DNA of 64,000 nt from Bartonella birtlesii IBS 325 (GTDB lineage: Bacteria; Pseudomonadota; Alphaproteobacteria; Rhizobiales; Rhizobiaceae), in assembly GCF_000273375.1 (NCBI RefSeq), contig NZ_CM001557.1:596484-660483 (forward strand). Reading direction: 5' to 3'. Below are positions 9,601 to 19,155 of this stretch, piece by piece (within the stretch, counting starts at the first letter, position 1; each line of letters opens with the position of its first letter). The notes beneath the pieces are model-generated. The model was given only the letters and a program-made list of their open reading frames with translations. It was not told the origin of the DNA and made no database searches. Position numbers and translations under genes: made by a program.

Positions 9601-12288
9601 ATGACTCAGATTGACAGTTTTAATTGTCGCAGAACTTTAAATATTTGTGACAAAGAGTACATTTATTATAGCTTGATCGAAGCGGAAAAAAACGGACTAA
9701 ACGGTATTTCTCGTTTACCATTTTCAATGAAAGTGATTCTCGAGAACTTATTGCGCTTTGAAGATGGTCGTACGGTTAAAAAAGAGGACATTTTAAATGT
9801 TGCCAAATGGCTAAACAATAAAGGCAGTGCCGGTGCAGAAATCGCTTATCGCCCCGCACGCATCCTTATGCAAGACTTCACAGGAGTCCCCGCCGTTGTT
9901 GATCTTTCTGCAATGCGCGACGCTATGGTCAATCTCGGAGGAAATGCTGAAAAAATCAACCCTCTTATTCCCGTTGATCTTATCATTGATCATTCAATTA
10001 TCGTTGATCATTTTGGCAATCCTATGGCTTTCAAGGAAAATGTTGAGCATGAATATGAACGTAATAGTGAACGCTATCGTTTTCTGAAATGGGGGCAGCA
10101 AGCATTTCAAAATTTTCGTGTTGTGCCTCCGGGGACGGGAATTTGCCATCAGGTTAATCTAGAATATTTAGCGCAATGTGTGTGGCTAAAGGATGAAGGG
10201 GGGTATCAGACGGTTTATCCTGATACCTGTGTGGGAACTGATTCACATACGACTATGGTGAATGGTTTAGGCGTTTTAGGTTGGGGTGTTGGCGGTATTG
10301 AAGCTGAAGCGGCAATGTTAGGGCAGCCTGTTTCTATGTTGTTACCTGAAGTGATTGGTTTCCGTTTAACAGGGAAACTTAAAGAAGGCGTGACGGCTAC
10401 TGATTTAGTGTTGACAGTAACACAAATTCTACGCAAGAAGGGTGTTGTTGGTAAGTTTGTTGAGTTTTTTGGTCCAGGTCTGGAGCACATGACGCTTGCC
10501 GATCGGGCGACGATTGCGAATATGGCACCCGAATATGGTGCAACATGTGGTTTTTTCCCAATTGATAAGGAAACCGTGCGCTATCTCAACATGACAGGGC
10601 GTGATGAAAGTCGAATTGCTCTAGTAGAAACTTATTCCAAAGCACAAGGGATGTGGCATGACGAAATGATCGTCGATCCTATTTTTACTGATACAATAGA
10701 ATTAGATATGGGAACTGTTGTGCCTTCTATGGCAGGGCCTAAACGTCCGGAAGGGCGTATTGCATTGGAAAGTGTTGGGCAAGGTTTTGAAAAGGCTTTG
10801 AGTGAGGACTATAAGAAAACTTCAGAGCAAGATGAACGTTATCAAGTTGAGGGTGAGAGATATGATCTTGGTCATGGCGATGTGGTGATTGCTGCAATTA
10901 CTTCTTGTACGAATACATCCAATCCAAGTGTTCTGATTGCTGCAGGTCTTTTGGCGCGTAATGCTATAGCGAAAGGTCTTAAGAGCAAACCGTGGGTTAA
11001 GACTTCTCTTGCTCCTGGCTCGCAAGTTGTTGAAGCTTACCTTATCAATTCCGGTCTGCAGAAAGATTTGAATGCCCTAGGATTTAATTTAGTAGGATTT
11101 GGTTGCACGACATGTATTGGAAATTCTGGTCCTTTATTGCCTGCTATTTCCAAAACGATTAATGATAATAGTTTAATCGCTGCTGCGGTTCTTTCAGGAA
11201 ATCGTAATTTTGAAGGGCGTGTATCACCTGATGTACAGGCGAATTATTTAGCTTCACCACCATTGGTTGTTGCACATGCGTTAGCAGGAACGGTGCGTAA
11301 AGATTTAACGAAAGAACCCCTTGGAGAAGATTCAGACGGTCAACCAGTCTACTTGAAAGACATTTGGCCAACTTCTCAAGAAATACAGGCATTTATCGAA
11401 AAAAATGTGACGCGTAAGATTTTTGCCGCAAAATATGCCGATGTATTTAAAGGAGACGAAAATTGGCAAGAAGTCCAAGTTCCAACAGGGGCTACTTATT
11501 CTTGGGATGAACAATCGACATATGTACGGAATCCACCATATTTTGAGGATATGCGAAAAGTCCCTGATATTTTACCAGATATTAAGGATGCACGGATTTT
11601 AGGTTTGTTTGGTGATAAAATCACGACGGATCATATTTCTCCTGCTGGTTCCATTAAGATTGATTCTCCTGCTGGTAAATATTTAACAGATCATGGAGTT
11701 AAAGTGGTTGATTTTAACCAATATGGAACGCGTCGTGGGAATCATGAAGTAATGATGCGTGGAACCTTTGCCAATATTCGTATTCGTAATTTCATGTTAG
11801 GGGAAAACGGTCGTGAAGGAGGCTATACAATTCATTATCCGTCAGGAGTAGAGCAAGCAATTTATGATGCAGCAATGGCGTATAAAAGAGAAGGTGTTCC
11901 GCTTGTTGTTTTTGCCGGTATTGAATACGGTAATGGGTCATCCCGTGATTGGGCAGCTAAGGGCACCAGTCTTCTTGGTGTAAGAGCGGTGATTGCTCAA
12001 TCTTTTGAGCGGATTCATCGTTCTAATCTTGTTGGTATGGGAATTGTTCCTTTTGTGTTTGAAGAGGGGACGAGTTGGAAATCTTTAGGCTTAAAGGGAA
12101 ATGAAAAGGTAACAATTGAAGGAATTCATAATTTGAAACCTCGCCAAAATACGATTGCCACAATTACTTTTTCTGATGGAAAGGTAAAAACTGTTTCATT
12201 ATTGTGCCGTGTTGATACTGAAGATGAGCTAGATTATTTACGTCACGGTGGAATTTTGCAATATGTTTTGCGTAATTTGGCAATTTGA
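9601..12288 (+). CDS. acnA: Aconitate hydratase A
   Basis: 895 residues, the expected length of the AcnA/IRP-type aconitase. The three iron-sulfur cluster cysteines are in SCTNTSNP and GFGCTTCIGNSGPL. Substrate residues are visible in TDSHTTMVNGLGVLGWGVGG and in the C-terminal swivel domain (GIEYGNGSSRDWAAKG). It isomerises citrate to isocitrate in the TCA cycle. The ATG at 9601 is preceded by GAGGGTGGA. It is monocistronic as far as visible. In alphaproteobacteria aconitase is often under iron control (Irr/RirA), but I could not identify an operator here. Confidence 0.97.
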   Translation: MTQIDSFNCRRTLNICDKEYIYYSLIEAEKNGLNGISRLPFSMKVILENLLRFEDGRTVKKEDILNVAKWLNNKGSAGAEIAYRPARILMQDFTGVPAVVDLSAMRDAMVNLGGNAEKINPLIPVDLIIDHSIIVDHFGNPMAFKENVEHEYERNSERYRFLKWGQQAFQNFRVVPPGTGICHQVNLEYLAQCVWLKDEGGYQTVYPDTCVGTDSHTTMVNGLGVLGWGVGGIEAEAAMLGQPVSMLLPEVIGFRLTGKLKEGVTATDLVLTVTQILRKKGVVGKFVEFFGPGLEHMTLADRATIANMAPEYGATCGFFPIDKETVRYLNMTGRDESRIALVETYSKAQGMWHDEMIVDPIFTDTIELDMGTVVPSMAGPKRPEGRIALESVGQGFEKALSEDYKKTSEQDERYQVEGERYDLGHGDVVIAAITSCTNTSNPSVLIAAGLLARNAIAKGLKSKPWVKTSLAPGSQVVEAYLINSGLQKDLNALGFNLVGFGCTTCIGNSGPLLPAISKTINDNSLIAAAVLSGNRNFEGRVSPDVQANYLASPPLVVAHALAGTVRKDLTKEPLGEDSDGQPVYLKDIWPTSQEIQAFIEKNVTRKIFAAKYADVFKGDENWQEVQVPTGATYSWDEQSTYVRNPPYFEDMRKVPDILPDIKDARILGLFGDKITTDHISPAGSIKIDSPAGKYLTDHGVKVVDFNQYGTRRGNHEVMMRGTFANIRIRNFMLGENGREGGYTIHYPSGVEQAIYDAAMAYKREGVPLVVFAGIEYGNGSSRDWAAKGTSLLGVRAVIAQSFERIHRSNLVGMGIVPFVFEEGTSWKSLGLKGNEKVTIEGIHNLKPRQNTIATITFSDGKVKTVSLLCRVDTEDELDYLRHGGILQYVLRNLAI

Positions 12289-12506
12289 ATTGTATTTATG
12301 CGTTGAAGAGAGTCTTTAAACGATTAAAGTATTAAGCTTCGTTTTTTATGCTCACCTTTGAAAATTTGATTGACGTGGGATTAAGGATTGCGTTATAGAA
12401 CGACCAGTTATTAGCAGCTTTATAGTATTGCTTAAATTGGATTTATTTGGATTGGTAGTATTATTGAGGCTGCCCCTATCCGATGCGTTGAAAGAGAGAG
12501 ATATTT

Positions 12507-12773
12507 ATGGCAAATACACCTTCCGCTCGAAAAGCGGTGCGCAAAGTTGTAGCGCGTACGCAGGTTAACAAGGCTCGTCGTTCGCGCGTTCGTACTTTTA
12601 TGCGTAAATTTGATGATGCTTTAGCTGGTGGTGATAAGGCATCTGCGGAAATGGCATTTAAGAATTTTGAACCTGAAATTATGCGTGCTGTTTCCAAGGG
12701 GGTTTTTCATAAAAATGCTGCTGCGCGAAAAGTTTCGCGTTTGGCAAAGCGTTTGAAAGAGCTTAGCGTTTAA
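12507..12773 (+). CDS. rpsT: 30S ribosomal protein S20
   Basis: 88 residues, highly basic, starting [21 protein letters not shown], typical of S20, and ending [18 protein letters not shown]. It binds 16S rRNA early in 30S assembly. A GAGAGAGA ribosome site precedes the ATG, and a clear terminator hairpin follows within 30 bases. The rpsT-dnaA neighbourhood is common in Rhizobiales. Confidence 0.97.
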   Translation: MANTPSARKAVRKVVARTQVNKARRSRVRTFMRKFDDALAGGDKASAEMAFKNFEPEIMRAVSKGVFHKNAAARKVSRLAKRLKELSV

Positions 12774-12798
12774 ATTTTTCCCATTTTATTAAAAATTA

Positions 12799-12830
12799 AA
12801 CCAGCATCCGTAGGTGCTGGTTTTTTCTTT
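12799..12830 (+). terminator. Rho-independent terminator of rpsT
   Basis: The stem ACCAGCA (12800-12806) pairs with TGCTGGT (12815-12821) around an eight-base loop and is followed by a run of six T. Confidence 0.9.
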
Positions 12831-13472
12831 TTCATAAAGATTCTACTTTTTAAGCAAGGGAATCAGCGGTGATTCCTTTCATAACAAAGAGAAGAAGGTT
12901 TATAGAGTTTGTATGGTTATCCACAAGCTTTGTGGATTTTTACAGAGTCTTTTTTGTCAAGCACATTTATTTTTTTTTTTAATCCAAAAGGATTTTATAA
13001 TTATGAGTAAATTTAGAGAAAAAAAATGAATTGAATCAATTATTTTTCTCATTTCTCATTTATATAAACGGGTTTATAGGCACTTTTGATTTTATTTTGA
13101 CCTCTTGCATTTTACCTCTGCTGTTTTGTATGGTTCTCGCAGAAACTAAAAGAAGGCAGGGTTCACATCAGTTTGTTATCCTGTGTTACATTGAGTGTAA
13201 GATGCTTTTGTTTAGGCTGTTATGGGCTCTCATGTTGGATAGATTTTCTAACAGTTTTTTTAGTTTTCTCAGGTGGTATGTTTTCCATTTTAGAAGAATG
13301 GAGCATGTCATCAGTGCAAGTAAATCTTATTGGTCATCTTTGTTGGTGGGGTTGTAATGAGACTATCCTAGGGGAGGATAAGTAATCTTGTTTGGGGTAG
13401 GGTGTTTTGCCTTTTCTAAGTTGATTTTTAGTTGTTTGGCATAACGGATTTTTATTTTTATCAGGATGAAAG
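12831..13472. other. Long leader region upstream of dnaA
   Basis: About 640 bases with no convincing gene. It contains the DnaA box pair at 12917-12937 and a T-rich tract at 12968-12981. Small ORFs here lack ribosome sites and look random. Confidence 0.4.
12917..12937. promoter_or_regulatory. DnaA boxes upstream of dnaA
   Basis: TTATCCACA at 12917-12925 is a perfect DnaA box. An inverted partner, TGTGGAT, starts at 12931, giving a near-palindrome around AAGCTT. It lies about 550 bases before dnaA, which suggests DnaA autoregulation or an origin-type element. One perfect box plus a partial one is too little to call an origin. Confidence 0.65.
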
Positions 13473-15038
13473 ATGGTGGATAAATTGAACTCTAAAGCTA
13501 ATTCCTTTAAAAGGGTTTCGGTAAATATCCTGTCGGCAGAAAAAATAATAAAGATGACGGATAGTGGTGGAGCAGTGAGTAAAAATGGTTCTGGAGAGTC
13601 TCCTATCATTTCACAGGAGGAGGGTGAAGCAGCTTTTGTGCGCGTGATGGCACAGTTAAAGGTGCAGGTTGGTATTGAGGCTTATACGAGTTGGTTTGGT
13701 CGTGTAAAGCTTGCCGAATATAGCCGTAATCTTGTAAAGCTCTCTGTTCCTACAGCGTTTTTACGCTCATGGATTAATAATCACTATGGTTCTCTTTTAA
13801 CAAATTTATGGAAACAAGAGAATTCAGCTATTCTTCGCGTTGAGGTTATTGTTCGTGGTATGAAACGTGTTTCTGGAGGGGTTGTCTGTAAAACAAATAC
13901 AGCACCTATGGTTCTGGAGGAGCAAACAACTCCATCCTTTGTTGAGAGTTATACAGAGAATCCTGTCAAGAGTGTTCAAACAGGAGTTTTTGGTTCACCA
14001 CTTGATTCTCGCTATAATTTTGAAAATTTTGTAGAGGGTTCTTCTAATCGTGTTGCTTTAGCGGCTGCACGTTCGATTGCAGAAGGGCATAAAAGTGCCT
14101 TAAGATTTAATCCTCTTTTTGTTCATGCATCTGTTGGTTTAGGGAAAACACATTTACTGCAAGCTATTGCAGCTGCAGCGTTGAAACGTTTAACACCTGC
14201 ACGGGTTATTTATTTGACTGCTGAATATTTTATGTGGCGCTTTGCAACAGCTATTCGTGATAATGATGCTCTTTCTTTTAAAGAGCAGCTTCGTGATATC
14301 GATCTTCTCATTATTGATGATATGCAGTTTTTGCAGGGCAAGTCGATTCAGCACGAATTTTGTCATTTACTTAATATGTTGCTTGATAGTGCCAAACAAG
14401 TTGTTGTTGCTGCAGATCGTCCACCAGCAGAATTAGAATCACTTGATCTTCGCGTTCGGTCGCGTCTTCAAGGAGGGGTTGCTCTTGAAATTGAAGCACC
14501 AGATTATGAAATGCGTTTGAAAATGTTGCAGCAGCGATTGAAGGTTGCACAACAAGATGATAGCATGCTTTCAATTTCTGATGATATTCTGGAGTATATT
14601 GCTAGAACAGTTTTAGGGTCGGGACGTGATATTGAAGGGGCATTCAATCAACTCTTGTTCCGCCAATCATTTGAATCAGATTTATCTCTAGAGCGAATTG
14701 ATGAGTTATTAGGTCATTTGACACGCTCTGGGGAGCCTAAGCGTATTCGGATCGAAGAAATTCAACGCACAGTTGCGCGCCATTATAATGTTTCTAAACA
14801 GGATTTGTTGTCTAATCGCCGGACCCGTACAGTTGTAAAGCCGCGACAAGTTGCTATGTATTTAGCAAAAATGTTAACACCTCGCTCACTGCCAGAAATT
14901 GGGCGTCGTTTTGGTGGTCGTGATCATACGACAGTTTTACATGCTGTCCGTAAAATTGAAGATTTAATTTGTGGTGATCAGACATTGGCCAAAGAGCTTG
15001 AGTTACTTAAGCGGTTGATTGGCGAACAGGCTGCATAG
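13473..15038 (+). CDS. dnaA: Chromosomal replication initiator DnaA
   Basis: 521 residues. Domain I ([14 protein letters not shown]) is near residue 70, followed by a variable linker. The AAA+ domain has Walker [14 protein letters not shown] and Walker [14 protein letters not shown]. The C-terminal DNA-binding domain has the signature [24 protein letters not shown]. It binds DnaA boxes and melts the origin. The ATG at 13473 has an AGGA site at the right distance; the N-terminus before domain I is long (about 60 residues), so ATG 13554 is a possible alternative. Confidence 0.96.
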   Translation: MVDKLNSKANSFKRVSVNILSAEKIIKMTDSGGAVSKNGSGESPIISQEEGEAAFVRVMAQLKVQVGIEAYTSWFGRVKLAEYSRNLVKLSVPTAFLRSWINNHYGSLLTNLWKQENSAILRVEVIVRGMKRVSGGVVCKTNTAPMVLEEQTTPSFVESYTENPVKSVQTGVFGSPLDSRYNFENFVEGSSNRVALAAARSIAEGHKSALRFNPLFVHASVGLGKTHLLQAIAAAALKRLTPARVIYLTAEYFMWRFATAIRDNDALSFKEQLRDIDLLIIDDMQFLQGKSIQHEFCHLLNMLLDSAKQVVVAADRPPAELESLDLRVRSRLQGGVALEIEAPDYEMRLKMLQQRLKVAQQDDSMLSISDDILEYIARTVLGSGRDIEGAFNQLLFRQSFESDLSLERIDELLGHLTRSGEPKRIRIEEIQRTVARHYNVSKQDLLSNRRTRTVVKPRQVAMYLAKMLTPRSLPEIGRRFGGRDHTTVLHAVRKIEDLICGDQTLAKELELLKRLIGEQAA

Positions 15039-15211
15039 TATTTACAGTCTTTTTTTGATTTTGAGAGAAGTATTGTAGGGGAAGAGATAAGAGCGTTCTT
15101 TTTTATAGAGAGTCACTTGCCATTTTAAAAGAGCTTAAATAGAATCCGGTAGATGATTCTTAAGGGGATAGGTTATTTCTATAGTTTTTTGTAAATTATA
15201 ACGGAGATTTT

Positions 15212-16333
15212 ATGCGTATTACCGTTGATCGCAGTCAGTTTTTTAAATCTCTTGGTCGTGTTCACCGTGTGGTGGAACGACGAAATACCGTTCCTATTTT
15301 ATCTAATGTATTAATTGATGCAGAAAATGGGAGTGTGCAATTAAAAGCAACGGATCTTGATTTAGAAGTTACAGAATCTTTTACAGTCAATATTGAAAAA
15401 GCAGGGGCAATAACTGTTCCAGCATATTTATTGTATGATATAGTTCGAAAACTTCCTGATGGTAGTGAGATTGTCTTGTCAGTTGATGAGAATCAAGCAA
15501 GTGCTATGTCTATTGTTTCAGGTTGTACACATTTTCAGCTTCAATGTCTTCCGAAAATAGATTTTCCAGAGTCTCTTCCTGGTCAGTTTGGTTGCCGTTT
15601 TTTTCTATCGGCATCGAAGTTAAAGCATTTGCTTGATTGTACGCAATTTGCTATCTCTACTGAAGAAACACGTTATTATCTTAATGGCATTTATTTTCAT
15701 ATTGTGCATGACGATGTTTTAAAATTGCGTTTGGTTGCAACTGATGGCCACCGTTTGGCACAGGTTGATATGGAGGCCCCCTCAGGTGTTGATGGCATGC
15801 CAGGTGTTATTATTCCTCGTAAGGCTGTAGGGGAGTTGCAAAAGCTTCTTTCAGAAGAAATTGATGGTGATGTATGTATCGAACTCTCAGAGACAAAGAT
15901 TCGTTTTTCTTTAGGTTCAGTGGTTTTTACATCAAAGTTAGTTGATGGAACATTTCCAGATTATCAACGCGTTATTCCCCTTGGAAATGATAGAAAATTG
16001 ATTGTCAATAGACAGGATTTTTCTTCTGCTGTTGACCGTGTTTCAACAATTTCGAATGACCGTGGGCGTGCGGTAAAATTGACAATTGAGCATGGGCAAT
16101 TAAAGCTTGTCGTGAATAATCCTGATTCGGGTAGTGCGGAGGATCAATTAGCGGCAACTTATACATCAGAACCACTTGAAATAGGGTTTAATTCACGTTA
16201 TCTTTTGGATATCGCTGGGCAACTTTCAAGTGATGAGATGGTTTTTATGTTGTCAGATGCTGTAGCACCAGCTCTCATTCGTGATAATAATAACGCAGAG
16301 GTGCTTTATGTACTGATGCCCGTTCGCGTTTAG
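15212..16333 (+). CDS. dnaN: DNA polymerase III beta sliding clamp
   Basis: 373 residues with the three-domain beta-clamp layout. It begins MRITVDRSQFFKSLGRVHRVVERRNTVPILSNV, contains LVATDGHRLAQV near residue 175, and ends with the conserved YVLMPVRV tail. A GGAG site precedes the ATG. It is the processivity ring for replication and is followed 20 bases later by recF. Confidence 0.97.
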   Translation: MRITVDRSQFFKSLGRVHRVVERRNTVPILSNVLIDAENGSVQLKATDLDLEVTESFTVNIEKAGAITVPAYLLYDIVRKLPDGSEIVLSVDENQASAMSIVSGCTHFQLQCLPKIDFPESLPGQFGCRFFLSASKLKHLLDCTQFAISTEETRYYLNGIYFHIVHDDVLKLRLVATDGHRLAQVDMEAPSGVDGMPGVIIPRKAVGELQKLLSEEIDGDVCIELSETKIRFSLGSVVFTSKLVDGTFPDYQRVIPLGNDRKLIVNRQDFSSAVDRVSTISNDRGRAVKLTIEHGQLKLVVNNPDSGSAEDQLAATYTSEPLEIGFNSRYLLDIAGQLSSDEMVFMLSDAVAPALIRDNNNAEVLYVLMPVRV

Positions 16334-16353
16334 GGGTAGGTATTTTGCAATGC

Positions 16354-17487
16354 ATGGCTGGTCATGTGCACAAAGTGGCAGTGAGACAGCTGGGGCTTTT
16401 ACGTTATCGTAATTATTCTTCCTTAAAAATTCATTTTTCGGGTCAGCATGTTGTTTTTACTGGTCACAATGGTGCTGGTAAGACAAATCTTTTAGAGGCG
16501 CTATCTTTTCTTTCTCCTGGTCGTGGTTTAAGGCGAGTGGCTTATTCTGATATTAGCTTTGCAGGTGGTAGAGGTGAAGGGTTTGTTGTCTTTGCACGTC
16601 TTGAATGTGCTCTTTATGGCGAAGTGAATATTGGTACAGCTTTAGAAATTGGTGATAACAGCCGCAAAATACACATTAATGGTGTGAATGAGACAGGTGA
16701 TGGCTTAACAGATTACTGTCATATGAGTATTCTGACTCCTTCTATGGATGGGCTTTTTACAGGTCCTTCACTTGAGCGTCGCCGTTTTTTAGACCGTATG
16801 GTTTTGGCGATTGATTCTTCACATAGTCGTCGCATAGCTGATTATGATAGGGCTATGCGTGCGCGTAACCGTTTATTTTTGGATGGAAATGAAGATTATG
16901 CTTGGTTTGATGCTTTAGAAAAGCAGATGGCAGAGTTGGCAACAGCTATTGCTGCGGCACGTATTGATATAATTCGACTCCTAAATGATATGTCTGCACA
17001 AATGTCGTCTCAGATAGTTTTTCCACGGGCTTTTTTGCAAATTGATGGTTGTTTAGAAACAGCTCTAAGTAAACTGTCAGCGGTTGAGGTTGAAGAACAG
17101 TTTTTTCACCGGTTACGGCATAACCGTATAATAGATCGTGCTGCTGGGCGGACATTAGAAGGACCGCATCGCACAGATTTGCAAGTTTTTTATGCTGATA
17201 AAAATATGGCTGCAACATCTTGTTCAACGGGTGAGCAGAAGGCACTTTTGACAGGTTTGGTTTTGTGTCATGCGCGTTTAACAGGCATGATGTCAGAGAG
17301 AGCTCCTATTCTTCTTCTTGATGAAATGGCAGCGCATCTTGATTCTTATCGGCGTGCTGCTTTATTTGATATTCTTGATGATTTGGGGGGGCAAACATTT
17401 ATGACAGGAACAGATCGCATTTTATTTGACGCTTTAAAAGGACGTGCGGAGTTTTTTGAGATTAAGGATGGGGCTTTATTGCAGTAA
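16354..17487 (+). CDS. recF: DNA replication and repair protein RecF
   Basis: An SMC-like ATPase of about 377 residues. Walker A is GHNGAGKTNLLEALSFLSPGRGLR, the ABC-type signature is CSTGEQKALLTGLVL, and Walker B is ILLLDEMAAHLD. It loads RecA at gaps with RecO and RecR. The frame is open from a TTG at 16345 that sits four bases after GGTAGG; ATG 16354 is the alternative I use, so the start is uncertain by three codons. Confidence 0.95.
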   Translation: MAGHVHKVAVRQLGLLRYRNYSSLKIHFSGQHVVFTGHNGAGKTNLLEALSFLSPGRGLRRVAYSDISFAGGRGEGFVVFARLECALYGEVNIGTALEIGDNSRKIHINGVNETGDGLTDYCHMSILTPSMDGLFTGPSLERRRFLDRMVLAIDSSHSRRIADYDRAMRARNRLFLDGNEDYAWFDALEKQMAELATAIAAARIDIIRLLNDMSAQMSSQIVFPRAFLQIDGCLETALSKLSAVEVEEQFFHRLRHNRIIDRAAGRTLEGPHRTDLQVFYADKNMAATSCSTGEQKALLTGLVLCHARLTGMMSERAPILLLDEMAAHLDSYRRAALFDILDDLGGQTFMTGTDRILFDALKGRAEFFEIKDGALLQ

Positions 17488-17534
17488 AAATTTGCTAAAT
17501 TTTTTAAATGATAGTCGAGAAGAAGAGGCTTATT

Positions 17535-17999
17535 ATGTCTACAATTATAACGGTCTTAAATGGTCCTAATTTAAATTTTCTCGGAAAACGTGAGCCAAAA
17601 ATTTACGGAACTGAAACTCTAAAAGATATTGAAAAACTTTGCAAAAAATGGGCAACAAGAGCTGGTATAATAGTGCATTTTCATCAAAGTAACTATGAGG
17701 GGCAATTGGTAGAGTGGATACAGGAAGCGATTGGAGTGAGTGCGGGGTTGATTATCAATCCCGCTGCTTATGGTCACACATCTGTTGCAATTCTTGATGC
17801 TTTAAAAATGTTTACAGGGATAAAAGTAGAGGTTCATTTATCTCATATTTATCAGCGTGAAGTTTTTCGTCACCATTCTTATACATTAACAGCTGTAGAT
17901 GCAGCTATTGTCGGTTGTGGAGGTGATGGATATTGGCTTGCGCTTGAATATATCGCTAAAAAGCTTAAATTTGGTATAGACGGAACAAAACTTGTATAA
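17535..17999 (+). CDS. aroQ: 3-dehydroquinate dehydratase, type II
   Basis: 154 residues with type II dehydroquinase motifs: LNGPNLNFLGKREPKIYG with the catalytic Tyr, NPAAYGHTSVAILDAL, and HLSHIYQREVFRHHSYT with the catalytic His. It performs the third step of the shikimate pathway. The frame extends upstream to 17508, but ATG 17535 has an AAGAGG site seven bases before it and matches the family N-terminus. It follows recF on the same strand. Confidence 0.95.
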   Translation: MSTIITVLNGPNLNFLGKREPKIYGTETLKDIEKLCKKWATRAGIIVHFHQSNYEGQLVEWIQEAIGVSAGLIINPAAYGHTSVAILDALKMFTGIKVEVHLSHIYQREVFRHHSYTLTAVDAAIVGCGGDGYWLALEYIAKKLKFGIDGTKLV

Positions 18000-18114
18000 T
18001 ATTGATGAGGATATTTGAATTTACTTGATAATTCTTTTTAAATAGGTAAGCATATTATTAAGATTTTGTCATTTTTCAGTGGCAATCTCTGGTAAGTATG
18101 ATGGGGCAGGTGAA

Positions 18115-19083
18115 ATGAGAAACTTTGTTAAACAAATAAAGATGCTCGTAATTTTCGGGGTGGTGTTGCTTTTATCTGGTTGTAAGTGGGACGTTCTTCA
18201 CCCGGCAGGATATGTTGCGCGGCAACAGCTTATTTTAATTGTGATTTGTGTTGCTGTTATGCTTTGTGTTGTGATTCCAGTGATGGTGAGTGTGGTATTT
18301 TTAGCTATTAAATATCGTGCATCGAATACAGCTGAGTATTTACCTGAGTGGGGGCATTCAAATAAAATTGAAGCATTTATGTGGAGTATTCCAATTGTTA
18401 TCGTGATGGTTTTGGGTGCGTTGACATCCTATTACACCTATAAGCTTGAACCAGAAAATCCACTTCCAATAGAAGTCGTTGGTGAAGAAAAACCATTGCA
18501 AGTGGATGTTGTGGCTGTTGATTGGAAATGGCTCTTTATTTATCCTGAATACAATATTGCATCAATCAATGAAATTTACGCGCCTAAAGGTCGTCAGGTT
18601 TTATTGCAGATAACGTCAGAGAGTTCTCTTAATGCTTTTTGGGTACCAAAACTGGGTACAGTTCTTTACGCTATGCCGCAGATGAATGCTAAATTGCATT
18701 TGGTAGCTGATAAGCAGGGAGTATTCAAAGGAACCTCGGCAAATTACAGTGGTGATGGCTTTGCAGGGATGCGGTTTCAATGGCATTCTGTATCTTTGCA
18801 GGATTTTGATAATTGGATTGCTAAAGCTCGAGCTCAGGGTCAAGTTCTTGATCGTGCATCTTATCGTCAGCTTTCTATTGCGCCTCGTATGGGCGATATT
18901 GCTGCGAAGGAAAAGGATGCAGAGGTACGTTATTTTGCACCCGTTGAGAAGCGCCTCTACTACCGGATTGTTAATCGATGCGTTGATGAGAATACGGTGT
19001 GTAATGAAGACTTAATGAAGCGTGCTGCTGCTCAGACGCTTTGGGGTGCACTTTGTTCTGTTTTTGATCCTGATGTTATTTAG
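18115..19083 (+). CDS. cyoA: Cytochrome o ubiquinol oxidase subunit II (lipoprotein)
   Basis: About 322 residues. The signal peptide ends in the lipobox LLLSGC, so the protein should be lipid-anchored. Two transmembrane helices follow (about residues 40-65 and 90-110), then a periplasmic cupredoxin-like domain. The region NAFWVPKLGTVLYAMPQMNAKL lacks the CuA ligand set of cytochrome c oxidases, which marks a quinol oxidase. ATG 18115 gives a proper signal peptide; the frame opens at a GTG at 18079 that would add 12 unneeded residues. First gene of cyoABCD. Confidence 0.95.
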   Translation: MRNFVKQIKMLVIFGVVLLLSGCKWDVLHPAGYVARQQLILIVICVAVMLCVVIPVMVSVVFLAIKYRASNTAEYLPEWGHSNKIEAFMWSIPIVIVMVLGALTSYYTYKLEPENPLPIEVVGEEKPLQVDVVAVDWKWLFIYPEYNIASINEIYAPKGRQVLLQITSESSLNAFWVPKLGTVLYAMPQMNAKLHLVADKQGVFKGTSANYSGDGFAGMRFQWHSVSLQDFDNWIAKARAQGQVLDRASYRQLSIAPRMGDIAAKEKDAEVRYFAPVEKRLYYRIVNRCVDENTVCNEDLMKRAAAQTLWGALCSVFDPDVI

Positions 19084-19155
19084 GGCATCAAGTGAGAAAG
19101 AGACCTTAAATATAAGGTCTCTTTGAAATGAAATTTATCTGATACGGGTTAAGAA

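Noticed and set aside
12831..13472. Chromosomal replication origin
   Set aside because: Only one perfect DnaA box and one partial box are visible, with no AT-rich unwinding repeats I could define, and dnaA is not always near the origin in this group.
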